Positions 41,875 through 54,089 are shown, counted from the stretch's first letter. The stretch: 64,000 nucleotides of DNA from Delphinapterus leucas (GCF_002288925.2 NW_022098000.1:17988889-18052888), one strand, 5' to 3'. Notes: generated by a model from the letters alone, not told the origin. Translations and numbers: made by a program.

Positions 41875-43107
41875 AGCACAAGCAATTCAACAGATGGGAG
41901 TAGAAGAGAGCTAGAAAATAGTGAACTAGCTATGAGCAATTTTCATGACAGCATGCCATGGGCATCTGCCAGAACGTTACAGAGAGGAGGGAGAGGACTG
42001 GATAATCTGGAGATTCGCTTAAATGGAGGTCTGTTAAGAGAGCTTCTACTGTACTTTCAAAATTTTACTCTTTTTCAAAAAATTCATTCTGATTGTTTGC
42101 ATTCTCTAGATTAAAAAATATATATCTGTATAAATGTCTTTCATCTTTGATTACTGAAGGTCAGTAACACTTTTTCAGGGCACATGAACTCACAGATATA
42201 CTTCCTACATGGGCTGTTTCCAACTCTTACCCAACTCAAAGCTCCCGATTCCTCCTCACTGCCCTCACTTAACGGTGATGACCTCTGTTACCCTCCTGTG
42301 GGGGGAATGGGGTGGAGGACAGCTTACGGAGTGCTAGGGTGGCTAAGCTCTCCAGTGACTGGAAGCAAGCTGCCAGCTCTGACCTTCACTGTTTCAGGAG
42401 CTCACTGATTTCACAAAACCCACGACAGATGATGGAATGGATTAGGAGCCTCATGGGGCTGTTTATTTGCACTGGGAAAATCATTTTGAATATGGGCTCT
42501 ACTGAGGCCAGATCTTGAGAAAGTTCCTTTTGAGATCAAGAGACACCCACCATGGAAACTCTGGCTAACATTCCACCTTCCTATTTCCCTGTTTGCATCA
42601 TCTTTTCTTTCTCCAAAAGTCTCAGAGAAGAGTGGACCCTTCTCAAAAGCTAACAATCCTCCCGTGTTCTGAATTCTACCAACTTCTCAAAGTCAAAATC
42701 TCCTCTTGTCCGACGGAACCCATTTTCCTATGCTCCAATTTACCTTTATCCTTGTGTAATCATTTCTGTGAACCTTTAGATCATTTTCAAATGGACAAAG
42801 AAGTATGGGGACATATTTTCACACCTCATCTGTTTGTTAAAACATTCTTCAGTTACCTCTTTCAGAAGAAACAAATAATTTTATCTTTTCCAAAGAGATT
42901 TATTTCCTATCTCTTACTATTATTGCCTTACTCAGGAGTTTTCTAATCAATATGTAGAAATTCCATCTAGGTATGATATGTTGTAAAGAGTATTTCTGTC
43001 TAGTTAAGTCAACGTACAGAATCTCATGCCATTTGAGGTATACAGAAGTAACACTTAAGAATGGAGTGTCCTTGAAGATCCTTGTATTGAAAGTTTCCCA
43101 GTATGAC
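41875..43107. other. No gene or repeat recognised
   Basis: Over 1.2 kb without a recognised repeat. Frames up to 117 codons (42593-42946, plus) show no domain. Suitable for a conservation test. Confidence 0.4.
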
Positions 43108-43119
43108 CATGGGCATTTA

Positions 43120-43475
43120 TTTTTTTAATTTTATTTTATTTTTAAAATTAATTTATTTATTTGTTTTTATTTTGGGCTGTGTTGGGTCTTCATTGCTGTG
43201 CGTGGGCTTTCTCTAGTTGTGGCGAGCGGGGGTTACTCTTCATTGCATTGCGCGGGCTTCTCATTGTCGTGGCTCCTCTTGTTGTGGAGCACGGGCTCTA
43301 GGCGCAGGGGCTTCAGTAGTTGTGGCATGCCGGCTCAAGAGCGCAGGCTCAGTATTTGTGGCGCATGGGCTTAGTTGCTCCATGGCATGTGGGATCTTCC
43401 CGGACCAGGGATCGAACCTGTGTCCCCTGCAGTGGCAGGCAGATTCTTAACCACTGCACCACCAGGGAAGCTCAT
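43120..43475 (-). mobile_element. CHR-type SINE, long form
   Basis: Head on the minus strand begins GAGCTTCCCTGGTGGTGCAG; AT-rich tail 43120-43170. Duplication catgggcattta / catgggccttta at 43108-43119 and 43476-43487 (one mismatch). Confidence 0.93.
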
Positions 43476-43487
43476 CATGGGCCTTTA

Positions 43488-44390
43488 AAGCATAGCACTG
43501 AGGAGAAATCATTTAGCACCAGATCATGACTGACATTTCTTCTGTTTCTGCAGAACCCTTTAAGGTTGTGATTCTTACTTCTTGAGAGGAAGCTGTAGGA
43601 GGAAGTCTTGGACTGGGGAATTAGAAAGAGACCACAAGAAATGCCCCACTGTCTCAATTATCTTCAGCTGTCCAAACTCTGATCTAAAAGGAACCCAATA
43701 TTAGTCTGTTAGGAGGCAGAGCATGGAGTGTGTCTGGTCAAGAATGGATACTGTGTGATGGCTGGAGCCATTGGACCTCCCTTCCCCAACACTTTACGCC
43801 CACTCACCTGCACTGCTTGGCAGTCTGGGCTTTGAGCTCACCAGATTCAAGTCTGGGCTAATGTGGAAGATATAACAATACCTAGCAAGGACATTGGGCA
43901 AAGCATGAGGATGACAGCAAAGTTCTGATTGAAACGCTGTGTGCCCGTTTTTAAATTAAGCATTTTGCATGGAGATATCTAAAAGTCCACATTAGCTAAT
44001 GGTGACAAAGTAGCTTTCTGAAAGAAATGGAGAAGTAACTTCACGTCTGAGTTGACACCTTGATAACTTATACATGTACTCTGCCTAGCTTCCTTCAGGG
44101 GAAAAACAAAAAATCCTCTACATAATTCCCTTTTTCCCACTCTCCTTCCCCCTCCGTTAAAGGAATGGCTCCATGTGGAACATCGTCTGTTGTTAGCAAG
44201 GCAAATGAAGGGTTGATGCCTCAGAATATTTATTACACCCTTACTCTGTGCAAGACAAGGATTCTGCAGCTCCTGCCCTTCGGAAACTCATCCCCTAGAA
44301 TAGTCTTTCTCTATCCTTTTCCATGCTTGCCCCCTACCAAAGGAAATTTATTAGAAATGTTTTTTTCTGACTGGCTCCACTATGAAATTT
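43488..44390. other. No gene or repeat recognised
   Basis: Unique-looking; frame of 92 codons at 44165-44443 has no known family and runs into the tandem repeat that follows. Confidence 0.4.
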
Positions 44391-44474
44391 TAATACTACA
44401 GATATACTGTATATCTGTTTATGTATTATGTTTAATACTATAGATATATTGTATATCTGTTTATGTATTGTGTA
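44391..44474. repeat. 42-bp tandem duplication with palindromic cores
   Basis: Two units, 44391-44432 and 44433-44474, each centred on an inverted repeat of ACAGATATA and TATATCTGT arms (second unit slightly changed). A third partial unit (GTATATCTGTGC) follows. Confidence 0.88.
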
Positions 44475-45234
44475 TATCTGTGCTTTAAACATAGAAAGAT
44501 TAAGATTTTTTTGTCCCTCAAAGAACCAAATTTTACCCTTTGGGGTGATATTATCCCTGCGAAAAATGCATACTGTAGGGGAAAGACAGAAATCAGAAAA
44601 TAAATAAGAAAAATAATTGTGATGAATAAAATGAAAGAAACTAAAGGGACCAAAAATTGGGGTGTGTTACTTTGCATAGAGATAACCAGTTGCTTGCACT
44701 GACTAAAAGAGGGAAAGGAAGCAAGCTGCAGCCTCTGCTTATCTTTCTTTCTTCTCTACCTCAGTTGTACTGGGAATATAGGACTGTTTCATTAGCCCTG
44801 TGTAAGCAGTGGATAGGGATTCTCGTAACTTCCTGGTCCCATTTTCCCTGAAGCCCAGTGTTTAAATCCCCCATCAGCAACTTAAAAGGAAAAGAAAGAC
44901 TGAATGTAATCCACGATGTACAAATAATTTCTCTCTTCCTGTTTTTCAAACAGACTCACGTTAAGTCGTGCTGCCTCTCTTAAACAACCTATACACCCCC
45001 AACAGCAAGGCTGCCAAAAGCCAGTCATTTGGGGAACCCAGTCTACCTGGTCATTGGTTTCTGTGCAGCTCTGAATGGGCCACTGTTCCTTAGTATGGGT
45101 GTGAGACTATCAAAGATACATTTAACTTGATACGTCTGTGGTGGAACAAAGCATGTATATTTGCATAATGCTCTCCACATAGGTGTATTCCAGCAAAATA
45201 ACGAAGGCAAGGAAGCTGAATGAACAATATAGTG
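44475..45234. other. No gene or repeat recognised
   Basis: Short opposing frames (60-80 codons) only. Confidence 0.4.
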
Positions 45235-45490
45235 CACTGGTTATACACTCCGGTACAGGTTTTAGAGTCCAGACCGCTGTTTGCAAATTGGCAGGTAATT
45301 TAACCACTCTAAAACTCAGTTTATCCATGTGTAAAATGAGAATAATGACACTACCATAATGGGTTGTTGTAAGAAATAATGTAAGTTATGTAAGTTTTAT
45401 ATATATATATATATTTATTTATGTTATTTAGTATAATACATGGAGCATGGAAAGCCCTCTATACATACCCGCTGCTATTACAACTATTTC
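45235..45490 (-). mobile_element. MIR with a TA microsatellite
   Basis: Antisense MIR: GGCAGGTAATTTAACCACTC, CTCAGTTTATCCATGTGTAA, AATGAGAATAATGACACTAC and the GTATAATACATGGAGCATGG end. A (TA)n at 45399-45416 has grown inside it. Confidence 0.82.
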
Positions 45491-47520
45491 TGCAAGACAA
45501 CCACGTTTTGTTTTGGTAATCCTACCTAGTTTTGCTATTGTTTTAGCATAACAAGATTAAAATGTGTTTAACATCAAAGCAGGATCTCTAGTATTTAATC
45601 ATGAGTAACATTTTGCCTGATCTGCCTTTTAGTTACCCTTGCCCTTCAGTTACGTTTGTTGGTATTTTTCTAAACTAATCTGTTACTTTATTTTCTTTTG
45701 GCTGTCAAGTTACAGCTTATAACTGTAATTGTTACTACCCTTCATTCAGGGCTATGAATGAGTGAGTTAATACTAGAGGATCTACTAACTTTAGTCTTTA
45801 TGAAGGCTTACACAATCTGAGTCCTAGAATATTCAAAAACAAACTCTGTCTTCCCAATTCCTCCCTGAATCTGAATCAGCTCTGAGATCTCTATCCCGGC
45901 TATTAGCATCACCATCCTGATCACTATCTATGCTAATCCTCAGGGTCCTCTGGTGTCATGCACAATCTAATGTCTCACCATGTCTATGTAATATTTCTGT
46001 TATGAGTTCCTGACTCTCCATTCCTTTTCTAAAACCTATTTCCTCAAAAGAGGTGCTCTTCCCGCATTCCATACACATGCTCAAGCACAATGGAAAGGAC
46101 ATTCATCATGTTTAGGGCCACCTGGCATGTTTAAATATGCTTCCTGTGTCTGGGGAATTCCCCATAGTTTTCTTAACCTGCTTAGTTAGGGTTCAGGGAT
46201 TCACCCAGGGGCAGATCTTGGTTTCGTAGGGCTTGAAGCTAATGCAATTTAGGGGAAATTTCTTTCATAATAAAAAGCAGCCAAATTTTGAACTTAAAAT
46301 TAGGTTTAAAAATTAAGTACTCATTTAGAATGAGAAAAAAAATTTTAAAAACTGACCAGTACCATAAACATCACAAATCCCGAAAAAGAATGTAATTTCA
46401 ATTGCCTAATGCACCTCTTTAATATTTTTCTTTATTATATATTTATTATTATTTTAGCTGCATAGTCTTTGATTGCCTCTTCACATGCAGTGGCTTTATA
46501 ATATATTTTTAATAAAGAATAGAAAGACACTCGAGACTGTCCTTTAGTAAGGTTGGTCAAAGTTTTTTTTATTATTCTCAATAGTTTAGAGAAGTTTCTT
46601 TACGCTTCACAACACATAGCTGATCATGTTGTGTAAATTTAGTAAGTGGGACCGGGAAGGCAGGGCTGCAGTTACAGTATCTTTCTTGTGTAAATTTTCC
46701 AAAACCTATGACCATCCTAAGACTCTCCCAGGGCCTTGGAAGGGGTCTGTGCAGATGAGAAGTCCTGAGGCTGAAGCTTCATTAGCTCCGTGGTGCATCC
46801 ATCTCTGGAGACGGTTAGGTTTCACCCATCAGACATAATCATAAAGATTTCACTCCGGAAGTGAACAACGTTGGGAAGCAGGAGTCCTTGCAATCTACCA
46901 TTTCACAAAAATGACAATAGAGGCATCAGCTCTTCCAGAACGTCCTTGGTGAAACTTGTTGTGTCGAGTTCCCAGAATCACTGGCTCCGTGGTCCCTGTG
47001 CCCAGCAGCAGCGAAGCCCTCTCCCCTTCAGCAGCCCTCACAGCATACAGCATGATGTGGCCTGTGGCAATGGATCCTGGCTGCATGGCCTATGGGCCAG
47101 CACTCAGAAATTCCATGAGGTACCAAACATCCTTTATTAAGTTAAAAAAAAAACTTTTGTCCTAAATTCACTAGAGTAGTTTCCGTTTGCGGTCTTGAAT
47201 CCTGACTCGTGTGCAAGGAAGGGCTAAGGCCAAGGCTGAGGCAGCGTGAACCTGCCTGAGGTGATGGCATGATCCGAGGATGGAAAAGTGAATCAAAGCA
47301 TAGCGCATGGGTGAAAACTAGTGTCCAAATACCAGGAAAGTGAGGATGAAGATCAAACACATGGGGCCCAGAGTTGAAGGCAGGAGTCAGGGGGCCAAGA
47401 TTCTTGATTAGTGGAAGGAGGTGAAGGCAAAGGAGATTGAGAAAAGGCAAAGAAGCGTAGGTCAAGAGTCCATCTGATGGGACAGCAGTTGGGTGGTATG
47501 AATGAGGGTTGGGTGGGCTT
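45491..47520. other. No gene; longest unexplained stretch
   Basis: Two kilobases that I cannot assign. The segment 46200-46700 (GCAGATCTTGGTTTCGTAGG, TTGCCTCTTCACATGCAGTGG, AGAATAGAAAGACACTCGAG, then GTGTAAATTTTCC) feels like an old, unnamed repeat. A 63-codon minus-strand frame at 46895-47086 and a 107-codon one at 47142-47465 have no recognisable product. Confidence 0.35.
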
Positions 47521-47535
47521 AAAAAGAAATGGAAG

Positions 47536-48011
47536 CAGACTCACAGATATAGAGAACAAACTAGTAGTTACCAGTGGGGAGAGAGGGGGATGAGGCAATA
47601 TAGGGGGCGGGGGAATGGGAGATACAAACTGTTGGGTATAAGATAGGTCAAGGATGAATTGTACAACAGGGGGAATATAGCCAATATTTTGTAATAACTG
47701 TAAATGGAAAGAAGCCTTTAAAAATTGTATAAAAATTTACTGCATAGCACAGGGAACTCTACTCTATACTCTGTAATGACCTATATGGGAAAAGAAATCT
47801 AAAAAAGAGTGGATATATGTATATGGATAACTGATTCACTTTGCTGTACAGCAGAAACTAATACAACATTGTAAATCAACTGTATGTCAATAAAAATTAA
47901 TTAAAAATAAAATTTTAAAACTTGCATAAAATTTTAAAATTTCTAATAAAAATTAAATATCATAACTAAGTGAAAAAAATAAAATTTTGTCTTCAAGATA
48001 TCATTAAAAAA
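47536..48011 (+). mobile_element. L1 3' end, 5' truncated
   Basis: The longest of the short L1 tails (476 bp): CAGACTCACAGATATAGAGA, ACTAGTAGTTACCAGTGG, ATGAATTGTACAACAGGGGG, CTGTACAGCAGAAACTAATA, TGTATGTCAATAAAAATT. The tail is a long TAAAATTTTAAAA mixture, suggesting repeated or slipped polyadenylation. Duplication aaaaagaaatggaag / aaaaagaaacggaag at 47521-47535 and 48012-48026. Confidence 0.92.
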
Positions 48012-48154
48012 AAAAAGAAACGGAAGAAGCCTCCACAGTACAATCACTCAGGCTCTCATTAGCTTGCATTGGGAAATAAAAGCCTTCCAACCTCTTCCCA
48101 CCTTCTTTTCTGCCCTGCAGTATGTTCTCTATGCAAAAAAACTGTTGAGGCCAT

Positions 48155-48660
48155 TGTAATTGCCCTAATTAAAAAAAAAAAAATCAATTGTGGCTCCCCA
48201 TTGCCTACAGAACATTACAGAACTCATTAGCCTGGCATTTCTTACCCTCTCTCATCTAGGTCAATCCATTTCTCCAACTCATTCCTCGTTTATCTTCTCA
48301 TACCTAATATTAGAGGCACACGAAACTATTTAATGTTTCCTAGACATGCATTGCATTTTCCCACGTTGTTCTTTCTGCTTGGGGTGCCCTCCCCGCCTTA
48401 TCTCAGCACATCCAAATCCCTCTGTCTTCCAAAGCCCAGTTCAAATGCCACATCTCTTCTTCAGCAGCAATATTTCTTTCCCTGAAGCACACTGACTGCA
48501 TTGCTCATGTTACTTTTCCCACCTTCCATTACTGTTACTGAGGCAAGTATTTTCTTTCCTCTAAGAAGCCAGAAGCTCACTTTGGGCAGAATTCTTGGCA
48601 CGATGCCTCATATACTCAGGGGCCCAAATAGTGTTGAACAAAGGGTTTGAATGAAGTAAC
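48155..48660 (+). mobile_element. L2, 3' half
   Basis: TGGCTCCCCATTGCCTACAG, CATTAGCCTGGCATTTCTTA, TTCTTTCTGCTTGGGGTGCC, AAAGCCCAGTTCAAATGCC, then AAGCTCACTTTGGGCAGAAT and AGTGTTGAACAAAGGGTTTG at the 3' end. All in L2 order. Confidence 0.82.
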
Positions 48661-48734
48661 TCTTGACCTGTAATTTTCTCCAGAATCTAAAGCCTAAGTG
48701 ACGGTGATGGTGGCCTAAGACGTGAAAGGAAAAA

Positions 48735-48945
48735 TGCAGGTTTTGATATCAGAAAAGCAGCAGATGGAGTCACAACTTTGTCACTGAATAATGAAGAATC
48801 TTGGGACAAGTTGCCTAATCACAAGAAGCCAGTGGGAAGATGGAAATAGTACACCCTATGGCATAGAATTATTCTGAGAATTGAGCAAGGTGCTGGAAGG
48901 CACCTAATACAATTCCTGGCACAAAAGAGATGCTATTTGGATGTT
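48735..48945 (-). mobile_element. MIR
   Basis: Antisense: GGAGTCACAACTTTGTCACTG, CTTGGGACAAGTTGCCTAAT, GAGAATTGAGCAAGGTGC, then CCTAATACAATTCCTGGCAC at the end. Confidence 0.72.
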
Positions 48946-49098
48946 AGTGGTTTTCTACCCCTTAGTCTTCTCTTTTTCAGCCTCAGCATCTCTCATTCCA
49001 TACACTGTTCCTCACACAACTCAGTTTTCTGGTCTGCTCATCCACTTCATTTCATCAGTATTGCTCTTAATATTTTGACTATTAAGATGTCCCATCTG

Positions 49099-49468
49099 TT
49101 GGGACTTCCCTGGTGGCACAGTGGTTAAGAACGCGCCTGCCAATGCAAGGGACACGGGTTTGATCCCTGGTCTAGGAAGATCCCACATGCCGCGGAGCAA
49201 CTAAGCCTGAGCGCCCCAACTACTGAGCCTGTGCTCTAGAGCCCATGAGCCACAGCTACTGAGCCCGCGTGCCACAACTACTGAAGCCTGTGTGCCTAGA
49301 GCCCATGCTCCATAACGAGAGAAGCCACCGCCATGAGAAGCCCCCTCACTGCAATGAGAAGTCCCTGCTCGCCACAACTAGAGAAAACCTACCCGCAGCA
49401 ATGATGACCTAACACAGCCAAAAATTAATTAATTAATTAATTAAAATTTATTAAAAATTAAAAAAAAA
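49099..49468 (+). mobile_element. CHR-type SINE, long form
   Basis: Full long body with an AATTAATT tail (49424-49445). The duplication aagatgtcccatctg / aagatgccccaagtg (about 49084-49098, 49469-49483) has three mismatches, which makes it one of the older copies. Confidence 0.92.
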
Positions 49469-49590
49469 AAGATGCCCCAAGTGCGACCTGATTCATTCAT
49501 AGAACAGTGGGGATGTTACTTGTCATGATCTAACATTCTATTTTTGCAATACAAGATAATCATATCATACTTTGATTAATTTTAAGCTTT

Positions 49591-49760
49591 TTTTTCTCTT
49601 TTTTTTTTTTCATATTTATTTGGCTGTGCTGGATCTTTAGTTGTGGCATGCAGGCTCTTAGTTGTGGCATGCGGGATCTAGTTCCCTGACCAGGGATTGA
49701 ACCCTGGCTCCCTGCATTGAAAGCTTGGAGTCTTAACCACTGGACCACCAAGGAAGTCCC
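49591..49760 (-). mobile_element. CHR-type SINE, intermediate form
   Basis: Minus-strand head GGGACTTCCTTGGTGGTCC, body shortened to two GCCACAACTAAGAGCC units, T-rich tail at 49588-49612. Duplication taattttaagcttt / taatcttaagcttt at 49577-49590 and 49761-49774. Confidence 0.93.
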
Positions 49761-49774
49761 TAATCTTAAGCTTT

Positions 49775-50471
49775 AGATTAATTAAAATCTACAGATTTTT
49801 TTGGAACAACCTACCTCCAGGTCACATGTTCATTTCATACTTGAACCTAAATACAAACGCTTACCCTTATTTCTGGTAAGTTTCAACTAATTTATATAAG
49901 CCCAGAATTTTACTTTACCAAAATCACATTCAGCCTTGATTTTAATCATCTTTAAAAAGGTGTGGGGGGGAGGTTGGTGGGAGAGGCACTAAGCAATAAC
50001 TTCAGAACATTCTTCTTACTCTCATTTAATCGCAGAATAAATACCTCCCACGGTGAGCTGTAATGCAGGCCAGCATTTGTGTCTGTGTGGAGGAAAAAGA
50101 TGACTTTTGCACTTTGGCTCTGACAATAAGAGCCACATAAGCAATTAAACTTCAACAAACTTAGTAACTGAATAACAGAAATGCATTTTTTAGAGATCAC
50201 CTTAAGGAAAATGAAGAAGAAAAAGGTGGCATTCTTTAATTTCTCAAATAGAAAGGATTCTCGTGTGTTTTAATTAAACACTGTGTTGTTCTACCAACAA
50301 CATGGGCCAAAACTTTGATTAGAAATGCTCTATTGCAAAAAATCTCAGAAATTTTCTTCTCAAATAAAATTATGTTTTTCTTTGAGAACATGTAAAATAA
50401 ACAGAGCAATCTAAATGTAAAACCTTTTACTGAGATTCTTCTGAATAACTTCTTCATAGAGGAGCCATAAG
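49775..50471. other. No gene or repeat recognised
   Basis: AT-rich, with a 7-G run at about 49962-49968. The 149-codon minus frame reaching into 50685 owes half its length to the SINE. Confidence 0.4.
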
Positions 50472-50482
50472 TGATGTTTTGT

Positions 50483-50704
50483 TTTGTTTTGTTTTTGTTT
50501 TGTTTTGTTTTTGCTGTACGCGGGCCTCTCACTGTTGTGGCCTCTCCCGTTGCAGAGCACAGGCTCCGGACGCGCAGGCTCAGCGGCCATGGCTCACGGG
50601 CCCAGCCGCTCTGTGGCATGTGGGATCTTCCCGGTCTGGGACACGAACCCGTGTCCCCTGCATCTGCAGGCGGACACTCAACCACTGCGCCACCAGGGAA
50701 GCCC
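50483..50704 (-). mobile_element. CHR-2-type SINE, compact form
   Basis: Compact body; its tail has become (TTTTG)n at 50478-50512. Duplication agtgatgtttt / agcgatgtttt at 50472-50482 and 50705-50715. Contributes spurious 85-149 codon frames on both strands. Confidence 0.93.
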
Positions 50705-50715
50705 AGCGATGTTTT

Positions 50716-51954
50716 TTTATTATTGGAAATTTATAGGAAATATTTTGGGGGGGCTTTCCAATTTTTCCTTATCAATGTAAGTCCTAAACATAGCAAACAT
50801 CATTTTAAAGAGAGGCATATTAAATAATGAGAAACTTCTTCAGCCTAAAATTTCTATAAAAGTAAAAGAACTTTAGTAAAGAGGAAATATTCTTTCTAAA
50901 AAATGTCTAAATATCTGCCCACACTTAGGGGAAAGAGAATAAGAAATAAGGTCTAAACCAAAAAATAGTATTATAATAAGTTAGTGGGATTTACCTAGTC
51001 TGGAACCAATCTTTCTTTTCCATTAAGGACTGTCTGAGATCCAAACGAAACAAATGAGCCATCAAATAAGTTGAGATTTCAGTGCCAATAACGTTAGAAA
51101 GAGAGGGAAGGTGGAAGGTAAGGTTAGGGGCCGGAATCATTTTTCTACTATTTATATAGAACTCAGAAAATCATATTTTCCCAGTTATAGCTGGGGATTC
51201 AGTTACTTAATATAAATAAGGAAAGATACCTAAGATAACCAAGACTAAAAAATGCTACAATTTTTGTTAGTTGTTCAGATGCTTTTAGATGTATTCTATA
51301 TTCCCTAGATATAGGAAACAGACCATGTGAAACATACTTACGCTTTTTCTCTATCAGTTAAGATTGTCATTATCAACATTTTATATTGTTTGGTAAATGG
51401 AGTCTATTGCGGGGGGAGCTATCACACTGAAAGGGAATTCATGTTCTGAAATATCTTTTCTTTCACAAATCCTTTATATTTGTTGATTTGTTTTAGAACA
51501 CATATCTTTAAGGCCTACAGGAAAGGTCTTTATTAAGTTGAACCATGAAATTGTTGATATTTAATTATTTTTAACCTATAAAGCATCAGTTTCTCTTGCT
51601 TTAACCTAACATAATCAAAGATTGAGTCTAAAGCTGTAGAACTTTTCTGTCAACTGTCTTTATCAGCATCCTTTGATATTTACAGAACTCTTACCATATC
51701 CGATATGATGAAATATAGGCTATGCTGGGCCATCTCTTCCCCTCCCCCCTATACAACCCCTGGAGTCGTGGTCTTGTTCTCCATTGCCACTATCCACAGA
51801 CAAGAGAGCTACATCTCTAAGAGAATGTCATCTTGCCCTGCTGGCTTCTCCGGCAAAATAACTTTTGACCCCGTAGTTCTGGTCTGCTGTCATCAAATCT
51901 CCACCTATTGCTTTGTATTAGCTTTTAGTACATTGTGATGAAAAGTACTTGGAA
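50716..51954. other. No gene or repeat recognised
   Basis: 1.2 kb of AT-rich unique-looking sequence. One frame of 77 codons (51705-51938) without known match. Confidence 0.4.
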
Positions 51955-52035
51955 TTTTCAGTCATTGAGTTTTAGAGCTAGAAGAGATCTCAGCAATCAC
52001 TTAGCCTAACCCTCCTATAGTTAACACTGCTGATT
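51955..52035 (+). mobile_element. Ancient MIR-like fragment
   Basis: TCATTGAGTTTTAGAGCTAG and AAGAGATCTCAGCAATCACTT followed by TAGCCTAACCCTCC match the common mammalian repeat block with TTAGAGCTGGAAGGGACC. Family name uncertain. Confidence 0.5.
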
Positions 52036-52199
52036 GCCAATTCCCTTTGTCAGCCCAATTTTCACCTAGTTTTTCACCCTCCCTAATGCTGCCAATGTGT
52101 TTTGGCCACGGGCTTGACTTCCCACTGGGGATGATCTCACTGGTTTGGAATCTCGGCCTAAGGCAATCTGCTCACCCAAGTCCCCGCTTTTAGGATGGG

Positions 52200-52946
52200 T
52201 GTTATGGGCTGAATTGTGTCCTCCCAAAATTGAAGTCCTAACCCCCCATAACTCAAAACGTGACTGTATTTGGAGATAGGGCCTTTAATGAGGTCATTAA
52301 GTTCAAATCAGGTCATTAGAGTTGGCCTTAATTCAGTATGACTGGTGTCTTTTTATTTAATATATACATTTATTTATTTTATTTTTGGCTGCATTTGGTC
52401 TTCGTTGCTGTGTGCGGGCTTTCTCTGGTTGCTGTGAGCAGGGGCTACTCTTTGTTGTGGTGCGCGGGCTTCTCACTGTGGTGGCTTCTCTTGTTGCGGA
52501 GCGCGGGCTCTAGGCTCGCGGGCTTCAGTAGTTGCAGCACACAGGCTCAGTAGTTGTGGCTTGCAGGCTCTAGAGCACAGGCTCAGTAGTTGTGGCACAT
52601 GGGCTAAGTTGCTGCGTGGCATGTGGGATCTTCCCGCACCAGGGATCGAACCCTTGTCCCCTGCATTGGCAGGCAGATTCTTAACCACTGCGCCACCACA
52701 GAAGTCCATGACTGGTGTCTTAATAAGAGAAAATTTGGACACAGACATGTACACAGGGAAGACAGTATGAAGACACAGGGAGAAGATGACCATTTGCAAG
52801 CCGAGGAGAGAGCTCAGAAGAAACCAACCCTGCTGACACCTTGATCTCAGACTTCCAGTTTCCACAACTGTGAGAAAATAATTTCTATTGTTTAAGCCAC
52901 CCAGTCTGTGGTATTTTGTTATGGCAGCCCTAGCAAAATAATACAA
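52200..52946 (+). mobile_element. MaLR/MLT-type solo LTR, split by a SINE
   Basis: Starts TGTTATGGGCTGAATTGTGT and ends near GCCCTAGCAAAATAATACAA. Landmarks between: GTGACTGTATTTGGAGATAG, GGGCCTTTAATGAGGTCATT, ATGACTGGTGTCTT, TGAAGACACAGGGAGAAGAT, CCTGCTGACACCTTGATC, AGACTTCCAGTTTCCACAAC, GTTTAAGCCACCCAGTCTGT. It is nearly complete (about 390 bp without the SINE) and better preserved than the copy at 6345. No internal or coding sequence is present. Confidence 0.82.
52352..52707 (-). mobile_element. CHR-type SINE, long form
   Basis: Inserted in the MaLR LTR. The perfect 14-bp duplication atgactggtgtctt (52338-52351, 52708-52721) is LTR sequence. The head on the minus strand starts TGGACTTCTGTGGTGGCGC; tail is TTTATTTATTTT. 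Extra GAGCCTGCAAGCC units lengthen the body. Confidence 0.95.
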
Positions 52947-53454
52947 CGGGACTGGGCTTTGGAATGGAACCAAATTTGAGCCAAAAACGAGAGACCCTTT
53001 TTGGAAACCACTAGGAAACCACTCCCTTGTTTAAAAGAGAGTACCAGAAGAGATACGCTTTTTTCTTCTCAACGTTGTGTGATAGGGATGTGAAGCTTGT
53101 AAATTCTGCCATTGTTTTGTCATCAAAAGGGATGCTACCCTGAGAATGAGCCAATACTCAGAGATGATCATAGCCAGGGGAAGTGAGGAAACAGGAGCTG
53201 GAGTTACTTAATTAAAGCAACCTCAAACCCTGATCAATCTCTGGACTTCCAGTTAAGAGAGCCAATAAACCTCAGTTGTTTAAGCCAGCTAAGGCCAAGT
53301 TTTCTGTTACTTACAGTCTCTATTGTATTTGATTATGTTACCTATTCCTTCACTTCACACAGAGATGCTCAGGCCTCTTCAAATTTAAGTGACTTGTCTG
53401 ATGTATCAGAACATAGATTAAATAACTCAAACCAATGCTCCTTCCTTAACACAT
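52947..53454. other. No gene or repeat recognised
   Basis: Unique-looking sequence without a frame over 60 codons. Confidence 0.4.
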
Positions 53455-53695
53455 CTAGGTTCAAGACTGAGGGCACACATAAGCCATGAGAATGTAATAT
53501 ACAGCACAAGAAATATGGTCAGTAATATTGTAATAACTGTATGGAGACAGATGGTTACTAGATGTATCATGGTGATCATTTTATAATGTATACAAATGTC
53601 AAATCTCTATGCAGTACACCTGAAAACTAACATAATGTTATATCCAACTATGTTTCAATTTTTAAAAAAAAAATAGCAAAAACTTAAAAAAAAAA
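53455..53695 (+). mobile_element. L1 3' end
   Basis: GAATGTAATATACAGCACAAG, GTAATAACTGTATGGAGACA, GCAGTACACCTGAAAACTAA, CATAATGTTATATCCAACTA, then an A-rich tail in two parts. It belongs to a different L1 3' UTR type than the GCTGTACAGCAGAAACTAA copies. No clear duplication. Confidence 0.8.
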
Positions 53696-53978
53696 AAGAA
53701 TATTAGTGGTATACCTAGGAAACAATCCATCCCTCTCCTTTGCTGGTGATAGAGTTGCCCACTGCACTCAATCAGCAATATTTTTAAATGTGAATAAATA
53801 AAAAAGAATTAGAACTATAAAAAAAAAGATTGAGAGTGCATACATAATTGGTAGGAATATTAAGAAAAGTACAAGTAAAGGGATTTATGAACACAATGAA
53901 GAAAATATTCACTCTTCTCTGAAAAATCCAGGAAGGCTAAAGAGACATTTGGAAGTATTAGAAAAGAAGAAAAAGGAG

Positions 53979-54089
53979 GAACTTCCCTGGTGGTCCAGTG
54001 GTTAAGACGCTGCACTCCCAGCGCAGGGGACGTGGTTTCCATTCCTGGCAGGGGAAATAAGATCCCACATGCTGTGCCATGCAGCCAAA
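53979..54089 (+). mobile_element. CHR-type SINE, short form
   Basis: Shortest copy: tRNA head with a damaged B-box (GGTTTCCATTCC), then AATAAGATCCCACATGCTG and eight A. Duplication aaaaaggag at 53970-53978 and 54090-54098 is weak because it lies in A-rich sequence. Confidence 0.88.

Noticed and set aside
46895..47086. Possible small retrocopy on the minus strand
   Set aside because: The 63-residue frame looks protein-like but I recognise no parent gene, and there is no poly-A or target duplication.
50236..50685. 149-codon minus-strand open frame
   Set aside because: The first half is SINE sequence and the rest is AT-rich non-coding sequence.
52473..52973. 166-codon minus-strand open frame
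   Set aside because: It runs from the MaLR LTR into the inserted SINE; no independent coding signal.
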